A stretch of DNA of 64,000 nucleotides from Luteococcus japonicus. Lineage in GTDB: Bacteria; Actinomycetota; Actinomycetes; Propionibacteriales; Propionibacteriaceae. Positions 8,265 through 17,246 of the stretch are shown one piece after another. The stretch is from assembly GCF_003752415.1 (NCBI RefSeq), contig NZ_RKHG01000001.1, forward strand, positions 1,178,001-1,242,000, in the 5' to 3' direction. The position numbers were made by a program, and so were the translations under genes. The stretch's first letter is position 1. Each line of letters opens with the position of its first letter. The notes under the pieces are model-generated. The model did no database searches and was not told where the DNA came from. It saw only the letters and a program-made list of their open reading frames with translations.

Positions 8265-9980
8265 TCAGCGCTTGCGCTTGACCACCTTCTTCGGCTGGTT
8301 GCGCTGCTGGGCCTTGGGGGCTGCGCTGGATCCCGACGACTTCTTCGGGGTCACCACCTGCTTGGCCGGCGCCTTCTCGCCCTTGCGCTCGGTGCGGGCC
8401 TGCTCCAGCTGACGCTTCTGCTCCTCCTGCTGCTCCAGGATGGCCTGCTGGTCGATGCCGCCCATCCGCAGGATGCTGAAGGCGATCGCCGCCAGGACCA
8501 GGGAGATCCAGGGGCTCAGGTTCAGCACCACCGGCAAGGTGATCAGGGCCACCATGTCGAAGCCGCGCACCAGGTTCAGCGCCAGGCCCGGAGGCAACGC
8601 ACCGGCACTGGTGGACACCATCGGAGCACCGTAGTCCGCCGGCTTGGCGGATACCCAGCGCACCGCGGCCACCAGCCCCGCCACGGCACAGACCACCGCC
8701 ACCAGGAAGCTGCGCACCGGGTCGTGCCGGGCCTCCACACCGATCCCGATGAAGGCAGGCGTGACGGCCAGGCACCACAAGGCGGTCAGCACGGCGGGCA
8801 CGATGGTGGCCGCCGTGCGGATCTCCGAGGTGCTCCATGGCAGGCTGCGGGCCAGCCCCTTGGTGCGGGAGAGCACACGCAGCGTCCCGAAGAAGGGGAT
8901 CAGCGCGGCCATCAGGACCAGCGCCGAGATGGCGGCATTCAGCGAGCCGAGACCCAGGGCCTGCACCGCATAGGGAACCACGACGCTGACGGCCAACAGG
9001 GCCAGCGGCTTCGGGAAACGCACCAGCCGCTGGACGTCACGCCAGACCAGGGCCTGGATGCCCGTGCCACGGCCCCGGGTGGGGCGCACATGGCCGCGCT
9101 GCTGGGCCTCCCGCTCCACCAGGATGTCGCGCATCAGCCCGAAGTCCAGGGCGAACATGGCACCCTGCATACCGCTGGCCAGGGAACCACCGCTCAGCAG
9201 GCGGGCGCGCCGGATCTGCCCCAACCGGGCCCGCGCCAGCAGGCCGGCCCCGATGATCAGGACCAGACCCAGACCCGCGACGAGGGCCGCGAGCTGCACG
9301 GTTCGTGACTGGGCGATGTGGAGTGAGGCGTACCCGGTGGCCGTCGCGACGACGGCCAGCAGGGTGGCGACCGCGGCAAGGGAGACCAGCAGGTGCAGGA
9401 GGCGCACGGCCCAGGTGCGTTCGGCCCCCTGTTCCGCCGCGGCCAGCGCCACGAGGCCACCGGAACCCAGGCCGGCGGCGGCAGCCCAGGCCAGCACGGC
9501 GCTACCGGGCGAACCGGTGAGCGCGGCAACCAGCGCGCCCATGGCGGCGCCGCCCACCACTGCCAACACGATCGCCAGCACCAGCCGCTTGGCGAGCAGC
9601 CGAGCACGGTGTACCGGGGCGTCCATCAACCAGAATCCCTCGGCCGCGGAGGCGAGGACCGGTCCGAACATCCGGCTGGCGGTCAGTGCGAGGGCCAGGC
9701 AGCCGAAGAGCGCCGCCCAGGGCAGCAGGCCACGGCCGGACAGGCAGGCCTCGGTGCCGCACGTGCTGGCAACCTTCTGGGCGCTGATGATGACGTTGAC
9801 CACCATGGCGGCGATCATCACGACGGCGAAGACGGCGATGTAGGCGTCGGAGAGCGCCTGGCGGACATTGCGGGTGGCACGGCCCTGGCGCCAGTCCTTC
9901 ATCAGCAGCAGGAGCTGGCGTTCGTCGGCCTCGCCCTGGACGGGCAGCGGAGCGGCGAACTCGTCGGTGGTGCTGCTCAT
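8265..9980 (-). CDS. Multi-pass membrane protein, probable ABC permease partner
   Basis: This 571-residue integral membrane protein has many hydrophobic segments (first near residues 48-70), a long central soluble part containing RPTRGRGTGIQALVWRD, and a basic C-terminal tail of about 70 residues rich in Lys, Gln and Pro. It starts at 9980, overlapping the stop of the ABC ATPase gene (ATGA), so the two form a transporter pair. The layout resembles the actinobacterial DUF6297 family and ABC-2 type permeases; substrate is unknown. A reading beginning further upstream would run through the ATPase gene and is rejected. Confidence 0.75.
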   Translation of the reverse strand: MSSTTDEFAAPLPVQGEADERQLLLLMKDWRQGRATRNVRQALSDAYIAVFAVVMIAAMVVNVIISAQKVASTCGTEACLSGRGLLPWAALFGCLALALTASRMFGPVLASAAEGFWLMDAPVHRARLLAKRLVLAIVLAVVGGAAMGALVAALTGSPGSAVLAWAAAAGLGSGGLVALAAAEQGAERTWAVRLLHLLVSLAAVATLLAVVATATGYASLHIAQSRTVQLAALVAGLGLVLIIGAGLLARARLGQIRRARLLSGGSLASGMQGAMFALDFGLMRDILVEREAQQRGHVRPTRGRGTGIQALVWRDVQRLVRFPKPLALLAVSVVVPYAVQALGLGSLNAAISALVLMAALIPFFGTLRVLSRTKGLARSLPWSTSEIRTAATIVPAVLTALWCLAVTPAFIGIGVEARHDPVRSFLVAVVCAVAGLVAAVRWVSAKPADYGAPMVSTSAGALPPGLALNLVRGFDMVALITLPVVLNLSPWISLVLAAIAFSILRMGGIDQQAILEQQEEQKRQLEQARTERKGEKAPAKQVVTPKKSSGSSAAPKAQQRNQPKKVVKRKR

Positions 9981-10621
9981 CCGCGCGGACCGCCCAGCTC
10001 GACGCTGCGGGCCCGCACGGCCTCGACCAGGGAGGGTTCGTGGGAGGCCATCACGATGGCAAGGCCCTGGTCCAGGTCTGCGCGAAGGCGACGCCCCAGC
10101 CACGCGATGCCCTCGACGTCGAGGCGCTGCTCCGGCTCGTCGAGCACCAGCAGCTTGCGGGGACGCACGAAGGCGGTGGCCAGGGCCAGGCGGCGGCGCT
10201 GACCGGAGCTCAGGGTGCCGGGCAACTGACCGGACTGCGGCACCAGCTGCACCTCCTCCAGCACCTCGTCGACCAGTGCGTCGGGATCGTCCATCCCATG
10301 GGCACGGGCCAGCAGGTCGAGGTGCTCCACGACCGACAGGTCCGGGAAGAAGTCGAGGTCATCGATGACGGTGGCCACATTGCGCCGCACGTCGGGGTTG
10401 GTCTCCCGCATCGGCATGCCGCAGACCTCCACGGTTCCCTCCGTGGGGCGATCGGCGCCGATGATGCAGCGCAGCACGGTGGACTTGCCCGCACCATTGC
10501 GACCCGTGAGGGCCACCGCCTCGCCTTCACCGACCTCGAGGTTGAACTTGTCGACGATCACGTGGTCGCCATAGGACTTGGTGAGGTCACTCACCTTGAG
10601 GACGGTCTTGCGTTTGGCCAT
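9977..10621 (-). CDS. ABC transporter ATP-binding protein
   Basis: This 214-residue ATPase has Walker A GRNGAGKST near residue 39, the signature LSSGQRRRLALA, and a Walker B LLVLDEP that ends in Pro-Glu-Gln rather than the usual Asp-Glu-Pro-x-x-Gly. The start at 10621 (MAKRKTV) is preceded by GGGAA; an in-frame ATG at 10630 is also possible. It is coupled to the membrane protein that follows, and divergent from menG with only 45 bp between them. Confidence 0.88.
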   Translation of the reverse strand: MAKRKTVLKVSDLTKSYGDHVIVDKFNLEVGEGEAVALTGRNGAGKSTVLRCIIGADRPTEGTVEVCGMPMRETNPDVRRNVATVIDDLDFFPDLSVVEHLDLLARAHGMDDPDALVDEVLEEVQLVPQSGQLPGTLSSGQRRRLALATAFVRPRKLLVLDEPEQRLDVEGIAWLGRRLRADLDQGLAIVMASHEPSLVEAVRARSVELGGPRG

Positions 10622-10666
10622 GGTTCCCATTCTGCGCCATTGGCGACGTGTGGAAAACTGTGGGAC

Positions 10667-11362
10667 GTGTTCGAGACCCGTGCCACCCTTACCAAGCGAC
10701 GTGCCGACGTCGCCCAGATGTTCGACGGCGTAGCCCAGCGCTACGACCTGATGAACGACGTGATGACCTTCGGGCTGCAGCGCCAGTGGCGCCGTGACAC
10801 CGTCGAGGCGGTCGATCCCAAGCCGGGTGACCTCATCCTGGACCTGGCCGGCGGCACCGGGACGTCCGCGGCAACCTTCGCCGAGAAGGGCGCCGAGGTC
10901 TTCCCCACCGACCTGAGCCTGGGGATGCTGCGGGTGGGCCGGGAACGCCAGCCGGGCCTGCAATTCGTCGCCGGTGACGCCCTGCAACTGCCCTACGCCG
11001 ACAACACCTTCGACACGGTGACGATCAGCTACGGCCTGCGCAATGTCGAGGACACCCTTGCCGCCCTCCAGGAAATGCTTCGTGTCACGAAGGCGGGGGG
11101 TCAAGTGGTGATCTGTGAGATGAGTCACCCCACCAACAAGGCCTTCGAGTTCGTCTACGACCGTTGGTTGCCGCGAGTGATCCCCGCCCTGAGCCGGATC
11201 TCCAGCAACCCGGCGGCCTACGAGTACCTCTTCGAGTCCGTCCTCACCTGGAAGCACCAGGAGGAGCTGGCCGACCTGATGGCGCAGGCCGGATGGCAGG
11301 CCGTCGGATGGCGCAACCTGAGCCAGGGCATCATTGCGCTGCACCGTGGCTGGAAGGCCTGA
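10667..11362 (+). CDS. menG: Demethylmenaquinone methyltransferase
   Basis: This 231-residue SAM-dependent methyltransferase (UbiE/MenG family) performs the last step of menaquinone synthesis. The family signature is complete: FDGVAQRYDLMNDVMTFG at residues 19-36, the SAM loop LDLAGGTGTSA, and ITISYGLRN-type motif (VTISYGLRNVED). The GTG start at 10667 gives the usual N-terminus; an ORF open further upstream reads antisense through the ABC ATPase and is not used. Confidence 0.95.
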   Translation: MFETRATLTKRRADVAQMFDGVAQRYDLMNDVMTFGLQRQWRRDTVEAVDPKPGDLILDLAGGTGTSAATFAEKGAEVFPTDLSLGMLRVGRERQPGLQFVAGDALQLPYADNTFDTVTISYGLRNVEDTLAALQEMLRVTKAGGQVVICEMSHPTNKAFEFVYDRWLPRVIPALSRISSNPAAYEYLFESVLTWKHQEELADLMAQAGWQAVGWRNLSQGIIALHRGWKA

Positions 11363-11372
11363 GCCAACCGCA

Positions 11373-13070
11373 ATGGCCATCATCCTGGATCCCTATGCGG
11401 CTCGGTCCTGCCCGGTCAAGACCCAGAACCGATACGACCCGACGCTGCAGACCCCCCAGAGCCAGCCCGATGAGGCCCTCCAGGAACTCTTCGCCGGAGG
11501 CAAGGCCTTCGAGGACGAGGCGCTGGCCGGCCTCGCCGGCACCAGCGACGTGCTGGACCTGCGCGAGCAGACCGATCGCGAGGTGGCCGAGCGCTGGACC
11601 CTCGACGCCCTCGCCGCCGGACGCGCCGTCGTGATCGGTCCCCAGTTGCCCATCGACGTCGCCGGCCACCGCAAGGGCCAGCCCGATGCGCTGGTCCGCG
11701 GCCAGGACCAGGCCGACGGGCGCCCCGGGTACCGCCCGGTGGAGGCCAAGCGGCACCGGGTGCTGGAGATGACCAGCGCCGAATGGCTCTGCCAGTTCAG
11801 CCGACTGGATGCTCCCACCGTGGACTTCGCCCACAGCGGCCTGACCTTGCGCGGCTCCCGCGAGGGTGACCTGCTGCAGATGGCGCACTACTGGCGACTG
11901 CTGGAGGCCTCGCGCTGGGCCACTGGAGGGGCCCCCACTGCCGGGGTCATCGGTACGGACCAACCCTTCGGTGGGCACCAGGTGGTGATCAGCTGGGTGG
12001 ACCTGTCCCGCAAGTTCCTGCGCACCTTCTCCCGCACCTCCTCGACGGGCTGGAAGCTGCGCAGTGCTCTGGAGCGCTATGACCATGAGTTCGGCTTCCG
12101 GGTGAAGGTGGCGCAGGTGGCCAGCCGTCGATGCGGCGGCGAGGACGACCCGCGCGGCATGGTGGCACCGATCGTGATCCGCGAGTGCGACCACTGCACC
12201 TGGTGGGAGGCCTGCAAGCCACAGCTGCTGGATGACGACCTGAGCCTTCGGATCAGCAAGTCCCCGCTGGACGTACGCGAGATCAGCGTCTTGCGCAGCC
12301 GGGGCATCAACACGCTGGCGGACCTGGCGCACACCGATGTCGACGAGCTGCTGCCGGACTACCTGCCCGAGGTGGCCCACCGGCAAGGTGCCGAGTCCCG
12401 GCTGCGGCTGGCGGCACGCCGCGCCTCCCTCATGCTGGCGGGGGTTGAGCTGGAGCGGCTGACCACCGAGCCCATCGACCTGCCCGAGGTCAGCCTGGAG
12501 ATCGACTTCGACATCGAGACCTCCGCCGGGGACAGGGTCTACCTGTGGGGCTTCCTGGTCGACGACCGCAGCACCGAGTCATCACCCTTCTACAAGGCCT
12601 TCAGCCGCTTCGAGAAATTGGACAACCATTCCGAGGCCGAACTGGCCGCAGAGGCGATCCACTGGCTGGACCGGGTGCTGGCGGAACGCCCCGACTGCTT
12701 GGTCTACCACTACTCGGACTACGAGGTGGTGCACCTGATGCGGCTGTCCAAGCGAACCGGGGACCCCGAACTGGTGGCCGCGGCGAACCGGGTCCGGGAA
12801 CACTTCGTGGACATGTTCACCCTGATGAAGGGCCAGTTCTTCGGCACCAACGGGCTGGGCCTGAAGGTCGTCGCCCGCAGCGGGCCCGGCTTCGAGTGGC
12901 GCGACGAGGACCCGGGCGGTCTGAACTCCCAGAAGTGGTTCCGCGACGCGGTCAGCGGCCCCGACGAGCTGACCCGTACCGAGGCCACCACCCGGGTGCT
13001 GGAGTACAACGAGGACGACGTGCGCGCCACGCACCAGCTGCGGGCCTGGCTGCGCGGGCTCGACGACTGA
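11373..13070 (+). CDS. TM0106-family RecB-like nuclease with RNase H-like exonuclease domain
   Basis: This 565-residue protein combines two nuclease modules. The N-terminal half resembles RecB/Cas4 nucleases, with a PD-(D/E)xK-type motif ending in VEAK at about residue 124 and a cysteine cluster CDHCTWWEAC at 272-281 that could hold an Fe-S cluster. The C-terminal half is a DEDD exonuclease-like domain: IDFDIETS at 377 and YNEDDVRAT at 545. The substrate of this family is not established; a DNA-repair role is inferred. I start at the ATG at 11373 (MAIILDP), 10 bp after menG, since the upstream ATG lies inside menG. Confidence 0.8.
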   Translation: MAIILDPYAARSCPVKTQNRYDPTLQTPQSQPDEALQELFAGGKAFEDEALAGLAGTSDVLDLREQTDREVAERWTLDALAAGRAVVIGPQLPIDVAGHRKGQPDALVRGQDQADGRPGYRPVEAKRHRVLEMTSAEWLCQFSRLDAPTVDFAHSGLTLRGSREGDLLQMAHYWRLLEASRWATGGAPTAGVIGTDQPFGGHQVVISWVDLSRKFLRTFSRTSSTGWKLRSALERYDHEFGFRVKVAQVASRRCGGEDDPRGMVAPIVIRECDHCTWWEACKPQLLDDDLSLRISKSPLDVREISVLRSRGINTLADLAHTDVDELLPDYLPEVAHRQGAESRLRLAARRASLMLAGVELERLTTEPIDLPEVSLEIDFDIETSAGDRVYLWGFLVDDRSTESSPFYKAFSRFEKLDNHSEAELAAEAIHWLDRVLAERPDCLVYHYSDYEVVHLMRLSKRTGDPELVAAANRVREHFVDMFTLMKGQFFGTNGLGLKVVARSGPGFEWRDEDPGGLNSQKWFRDAVSGPDELTRTEATTRVLEYNEDDVRATHQLRAWLRGLDD

Positions 13071-13077
13071 GGCCAGC

Positions 13078-14724
13078 TCACAACGCGGCGAGGCGCTGCG
13101 CCCAGGCCCGGCGGCCGTCACGGCTGACCGGGACGACGACAAGCTCGGGGCCGCGCACCGGGACCCGGATCCGTTGGCCCAGTTCCTCCAGGTCCGTGAC
13201 GGTGGCCACCTTCCAGCCGTGCGCCGCGGCCAACGCAGCAAGATCAACATCATGCGGGGTCGCGAAGACCCTCTCGAAGCCCGCCTCGTGGGCCGGCCCG
13301 CCCTGTTCCAGGGTGTGGAAGATGCTGCCGCCCCGATCATCGGGAACCACCAGCCGCACGAGCGGCCTGTCCTCGAGCCGGCCCAGCCACAGGCCGCCGG
13401 CATCGTGCAGGAAGGTGAGGTCCCCCAACAGGCAGGTGGTGGGCTCCCCCAGCGCCAGCGCGATACCGGCCGCGGTGGAGACCACCCCGTCGATGCCGGC
13501 CAGGCCACGGTTGGCGTAGACCCGGGTGCCCGGCACCTGCCCGGAGAAGAGGGCATCGGGGACGGGCGCCAGGTCCGCGTCACGGATCGGGTTGGAGGAG
13601 CCCAGCACCAGCACCTGCCCAGCAGTGCGCTCGACGACGAGCGTGGCGACCTGTTGGGGTGTGACCACCGGGTCCTCCCCGACGGCAGGACGGGCGGCCA
13701 GTTCAATGCGAGTCTGCATGTCCAGGTCCGCCGTCAGCCAGTGGTTGAGCCAGTGGTCATCCTGACAGGGAGCAAGATCAACATCGTCGACGACCCGACC
13801 GGCGGTGAAGCCGGGGTCCGACCATCCGGCCCCGTCGGCGACCATGATCACCTCGACGTCATCGCGGCGAAGGAGTCTGGTGACGGGACGCGACAGCGTC
13901 GGATGTCCGAAGACGAGGACGCGCTGGATGCGGCCTCCAAGATCATCCTTGCCCAGCAGCAGCCGATAGGTGCTGATCGCCCGCCCGACCCGGGCATTGC
14001 TGGACGGTTCGGCGAGCAGCGGCACCTGGCCGTGTTCCGCGACGGCGGCGGCGAGCCTGCCCACCTCGGGGCGGGCATCACCCGCCAGGACGACGGTGCG
14101 CAGATCACCATCCAGGCTCAGCGTCGGCCCAGCCCCGGAGGGCTCGAGGTGCCACGGCCCGGGCGCGTCGAGCACCTCGTCGGTGGGCATCAGGGGCTCG
14201 TCGAAGTGCAGGTTGACCTGCACAGGTCCCGGCATCCGGGTCCGCTCCCCCACGGCCCGGGCGAGGGCCATCCGCAGCTGGAAGCGCCAGGCCGCCGGCT
14301 GCGCGTCGCTGGTCAGCTGCACCTGGTGGCGCACCTGCCCGGCGAACAGGCCGAACTGGTTCCCGGTCTGGTTGGCGCCCGAGTTGATCATGGTCAACGG
14401 GCGGTCTGCGGACAGCACCACCAACGGGATGCCAGCCTGGTTGGCCTCCATCACCGCCGGGGCCAGGTTGGCGACGGCGGTGCCGGAGGTGGTGACCACG
14501 GCCACCGGTTCCTGCATGGCCTTGGCCATCCCCAGCGCGAGGAAGCCCGCCGACCGCTCATCGATGCGCACGTGCAGGGACAGTACCGGGTCCGCTTCCT
14601 GTGCCGCGGCGTGCAGGGCCAGGGAGAGCGGTGCATTGCGGGAGCCGGGGGCCAGCACCACATGCCGCACCCCCGCCTGGCGCAACTGTTCGACGACGCA
14701 CTGTGCCAGCAGCCAGGAGCTCAT
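13078..14724 (-). CDS. menD: SEPHCHC synthase
   Basis: This 548-residue thiamin-diphosphate enzyme joins isochorismate and 2-oxoglutarate. The N-terminal domain shows VLAPGSRNAPLSLAL and RIDERSAGFLALGMAK, with the catalytic Glu motif VVTTSGTAVANLAPAV. The C-terminal domain carries the ThDP/Mg motif LLGDLTFLHDAGGLW. The ATG at 14724 overlaps the menC stop (ATGA). It converges with the nuclease gene with 7 bp between stops. Confidence 0.96.
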   Translation of the reverse strand: MSSWLLAQCVVEQLRQAGVRHVVLAPGSRNAPLSLALHAAAQEADPVLSLHVRIDERSAGFLALGMAKAMQEPVAVVTTSGTAVANLAPAVMEANQAGIPLVVLSADRPLTMINSGANQTGNQFGLFAGQVRHQVQLTSDAQPAAWRFQLRMALARAVGERTRMPGPVQVNLHFDEPLMPTDEVLDAPGPWHLEPSGAGPTLSLDGDLRTVVLAGDARPEVGRLAAAVAEHGQVPLLAEPSSNARVGRAISTYRLLLGKDDLGGRIQRVLVFGHPTLSRPVTRLLRRDDVEVIMVADGAGWSDPGFTAGRVVDDVDLAPCQDDHWLNHWLTADLDMQTRIELAARPAVGEDPVVTPQQVATLVVERTAGQVLVLGSSNPIRDADLAPVPDALFSGQVPGTRVYANRGLAGIDGVVSTAAGIALALGEPTTCLLGDLTFLHDAGGLWLGRLEDRPLVRLVVPDDRGGSIFHTLEQGGPAHEAGFERVFATPHDVDLAALAAAHGWKVATVTDLEELGQRIRVPVRGPELVVVPVSRDGRRAWAQRLAAL

Positions 14725-15665
14725 CGAGTGGCCTCGGCCATCCGCAATGCCCACGCCTCGACCCGGTCCGTGGGGGCACTGCACGCGGCCATCCGCACGG
14801 GATCGACGGCGACATCGGGCACGGGCAGGTGCCCGTCGACGGCCACCAGGGAATCCGTCACCACGTCGTCCTGGAAGAGGCGCAGGGTGTTCAGCCCGCA
14901 AGCGTGGGGAAGCTCGGGCAGGGCCGCGGCCAGCGCGAGGCCCATCCGGATGCCGATGCTGGTCTCCAGTGCGGAGCTGACCACCACGGGCATGCCGAGG
15001 TCCTCGGCGAGTTGCAGGCAGCGACGGACACCGCCCAGCGGCTGCACCTTGAGCACGGCGACGTCGGCGGCCTCCAGGCGCTTGACGCGCTCCGGGTCGC
15101 CGCTGCGCCGGATGGACTCGTCGGCGGCAATCGGGACATCGATCCCCCGGCGGGCAAGGTCGCGTCGCAGGCGGGCCAGGTCCTCGGTGTCCATCACGGG
15201 CTGCTCGGCGTATTCAAGATCGAATCGTCCCAGCTGGCGCAGGTTGTCGGCCGCCTCGTCCAGCGGCCAGCCGCCGTTCGCGTCGATCCGGACCCTGCCG
15301 TCGGGACCGAGCGCGTCACGCACGGCCTCGACGCGCGCCAGGTCGTCAGCCAGAGCCTGGTCCTTCTCGGCAACCTTCACCTTGGCCGTGCTGCAGCCGG
15401 ATTCGACGACGATCCGGTGTGCCTGCTGGGGCCCCACTGCGGGCACGGTGCAGTTCACCGGGATGCGGTCGCGCACAGGGGCGGGGAAACCCAGGTCTGC
15501 CGCCTCGCGGGCGGCCTGCAGCCACGGCACGATCTCTTCGCCGGCGTAGTCCAGGAAGGGACTGAACTCGCCCCAGCCCGCGTCGCCGGAGAAGACGACG
15601 CCCTCCCGCACCGTGATGCCGCGAAAGCGGGTGCGCAAACCGATCTGGAAGACGTGCGTGGCCAT
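14721..15665 (-). CDS. menC: o-Succinylbenzoate synthase
   Basis: This 314-residue enolase-superfamily enzyme dehydrates SHCHC to o-succinylbenzoate. The catalytic Lys motif TAKVKVAE lies near residue 100, metal ligands are in RIDANGGW, EYAEQPV and ADESIRRSGD, and the second Lys is in VLKVQPLGGV. The ATG at 15665 is preceded by TAAGGT six to seven bases upstream, so the menC-menD transcript is probably leaderless. Confidence 0.95.
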   Translation of the reverse strand: MATHVFQIGLRTRFRGITVREGVVFSGDAGWGEFSPFLDYAGEEIVPWLQAAREAADLGFPAPVRDRIPVNCTVPAVGPQQAHRIVVESGCSTAKVKVAEKDQALADDLARVEAVRDALGPDGRVRIDANGGWPLDEAADNLRQLGRFDLEYAEQPVMDTEDLARLRRDLARRGIDVPIAADESIRRSGDPERVKRLEAADVAVLKVQPLGGVRRCLQLAEDLGMPVVVSSALETSIGIRMGLALAAALPELPHACGLNTLRLFQDDVVTDSLVAVDGHLPVPDVAVDPVRMAACSAPTDRVEAWALRMAEATR

Positions 15666-15672
15666 GCCCACG

Positions 15673-15678
15673 ACCTTA
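15673..15678 (-). promoter_or_regulatory. -10 element for leaderless menC-menD
   Basis: On the minus strand TAAGGT is followed by seven bases and the menC ATG. The spacing places the transcription start on the start codon. It lies in the 35-bp gap before the epimerase-like gene stop. Confidence 0.45.
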
Positions 15679-15700
15679 GCGGCCCGGCCCCGGGGCAGGG

Positions 15701-17179
15701 TCAGCGCTGCCGTGCCGCGCTCAGGCTTGCTCGTGAGGACGGCCGGTGGGAGGTGAAGTGCGCTCCCCTGACTTCCTCGGGAATCCAGAGACCCGCGAAC
15801 TGGCCGCTGGTGGCACGAATGTACTGACGCCCTCCGAGATTGGCCCTGGCGTCGGCCAGGAAGGCGCTGTCGCGCGTCATGCGGGCGCGGCGCCTCTCCT
15901 TGCGAACGCCTGCCTCGTTGATCTCGTAGCCCACCAGGAGTGCTCCCTTTCCGATCACCGCCCTGCGGTCCCACCGGTAGTCGAAGCGGTCCGTGGCGTA
16001 TCCGGTGCGGTACGCGTCCGGGCTCTCCTCGATGTGCCAACCGGAACGCGGACCCGAACTCATCAGGGACCACACGACCCCATTGGCACCCGTGAGAGTG
16101 TCCCGTGCCGAGGAGCTGACCTCCAGCGTCGATGTCGGCTTCCAGACGGCGGTGCTGCTTCCCTTCCTGAGCCGGTGGGGCCGGCCGCCGGTGACGCGCA
16201 GGGTGCCGGCCTCCCGCCCGGGGCAGGCGTCCCGGACCATCCGGTCGGTGACCTTGGCGAAGTCGTCGTACTGGGTCATGTTGTAGAGCCTGTTGTACAG
16301 CTTCGCGTGCACCGCATGGTAGACGTTCGACTGGTGGGTCTCATCCTTGTAGTAGTAGGACAGCCCCGCCGGCTTGCGGCACAGGTCAGCGTTGAACAGG
16401 GACGTGTAGATCGCTCCCCTCACCAGCTCGTACGCGCGTTGGTCCTGGGCGAATTCGGCGTAGCGCAGCAGGTCCCCCACGGCATAGATCTGTCCGTTGT
16501 GCACATGGCTCGCGTGTCCATCGGCAAAGGGATACTCCTCGAGCCACAGCATGCCGTACCGGTCCACGTCTACAATCCAGGGACGGCCCTTGGTTCGAGG
16601 CTGGAAGAAGGCATTGAGCAGCAGCTCACGGGCCTTCAGATACTTCCGGTCCCCGGTCAGCCGGTAGAGGCGCTCCGCCCCGAGCGGGAACTGGGACTGG
16701 CCGAAGGAGCTGTACCACGGGTCCGGCAACTTGCCGTGGGAGACCTCCCACGGGAACTCGTACTTGACGAAGGCCGAGCCACGATCCTTCGCTGCCCGGG
16801 ACATCATGATGTCCATCACCTGGGCGGCGCGCGTGAGGTTGCCCCTGTTCCCGGTGTTCTCGAAGCTGGAGATGTGGTTGTTGATGTACCACCCGAGACG
16901 GCTTGGGTGCGCCCCCCAGTTGCCTCGCAACAGGCTGAGTGGCAGTCCCTCTGCATCATTCTTGAACCCGACATTCCAGTCGGGGGCCTGGGTGGTGGTG
17001 CGTCCCGGATCGGGGACGGGCCACCATGGGTCCGCGTGGAGCAACTTGGGCGTGACGAGACGCCGAAATGGAGGCAAGGAGGCCTCGGCCGTGGACGTGT
17101 CCAGACCGGTCAGGAATGCCGCACCAGTGGCCGCGGCACCCGCGGTGAGCAGGCCACGACGAGACAGCGCTGTCTTCAT
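15701..17179 (-). CDS. Tat-exported D-glucuronyl C5-epimerase-like protein
   Basis: This 492-residue protein starts with a twin-arginine signal (SRRGLLTAGAAATGAAFL, residues 6-23, then a likely AEA cleavage near 33). The middle resembles the C-terminal domain of D-glucuronyl C5-epimerases: DPWYSSFGQSQFPLGAERL, then LEEYPFADG with HNGQIYAVGDLL about six residues on, then YHAVHAKLYNRLYN. Animal and algal relatives epimerise uronic acids in polysaccharides; here an extracellular glycan role is inference. About 170 C-terminal residues are beyond that similarity and look beta-rich. It lies between menC and menA with no obvious link to quinones. Confidence 0.65.
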   Translation of the reverse strand: MKTALSRRGLLTAGAAATGAAFLTGLDTSTAEASLPPFRRLVTPKLLHADPWWPVPDPGRTTTQAPDWNVGFKNDAEGLPLSLLRGNWGAHPSRLGWYINNHISSFENTGNRGNLTRAAQVMDIMMSRAAKDRGSAFVKYEFPWEVSHGKLPDPWYSSFGQSQFPLGAERLYRLTGDRKYLKARELLLNAFFQPRTKGRPWIVDVDRYGMLWLEEYPFADGHASHVHNGQIYAVGDLLRYAEFAQDQRAYELVRGAIYTSLFNADLCRKPAGLSYYYKDETHQSNVYHAVHAKLYNRLYNMTQYDDFAKVTDRMVRDACPGREAGTLRVTGGRPHRLRKGSSTAVWKPTSTLEVSSSARDTLTGANGVVWSLMSSGPRSGWHIEESPDAYRTGYATDRFDYRWDRRAVIGKGALLVGYEINEAGVRKERRRARMTRDSAFLADARANLGGRQYIRATSGQFAGLWIPEEVRGAHFTSHRPSSRASLSAARQR

Positions 17180-17246
17180 GACTCTCCCAGAGGGATGGTG
17201 ACTGTGGACCACAACTTACCACCGGCGGCGGTCAGACGATGCCGAT

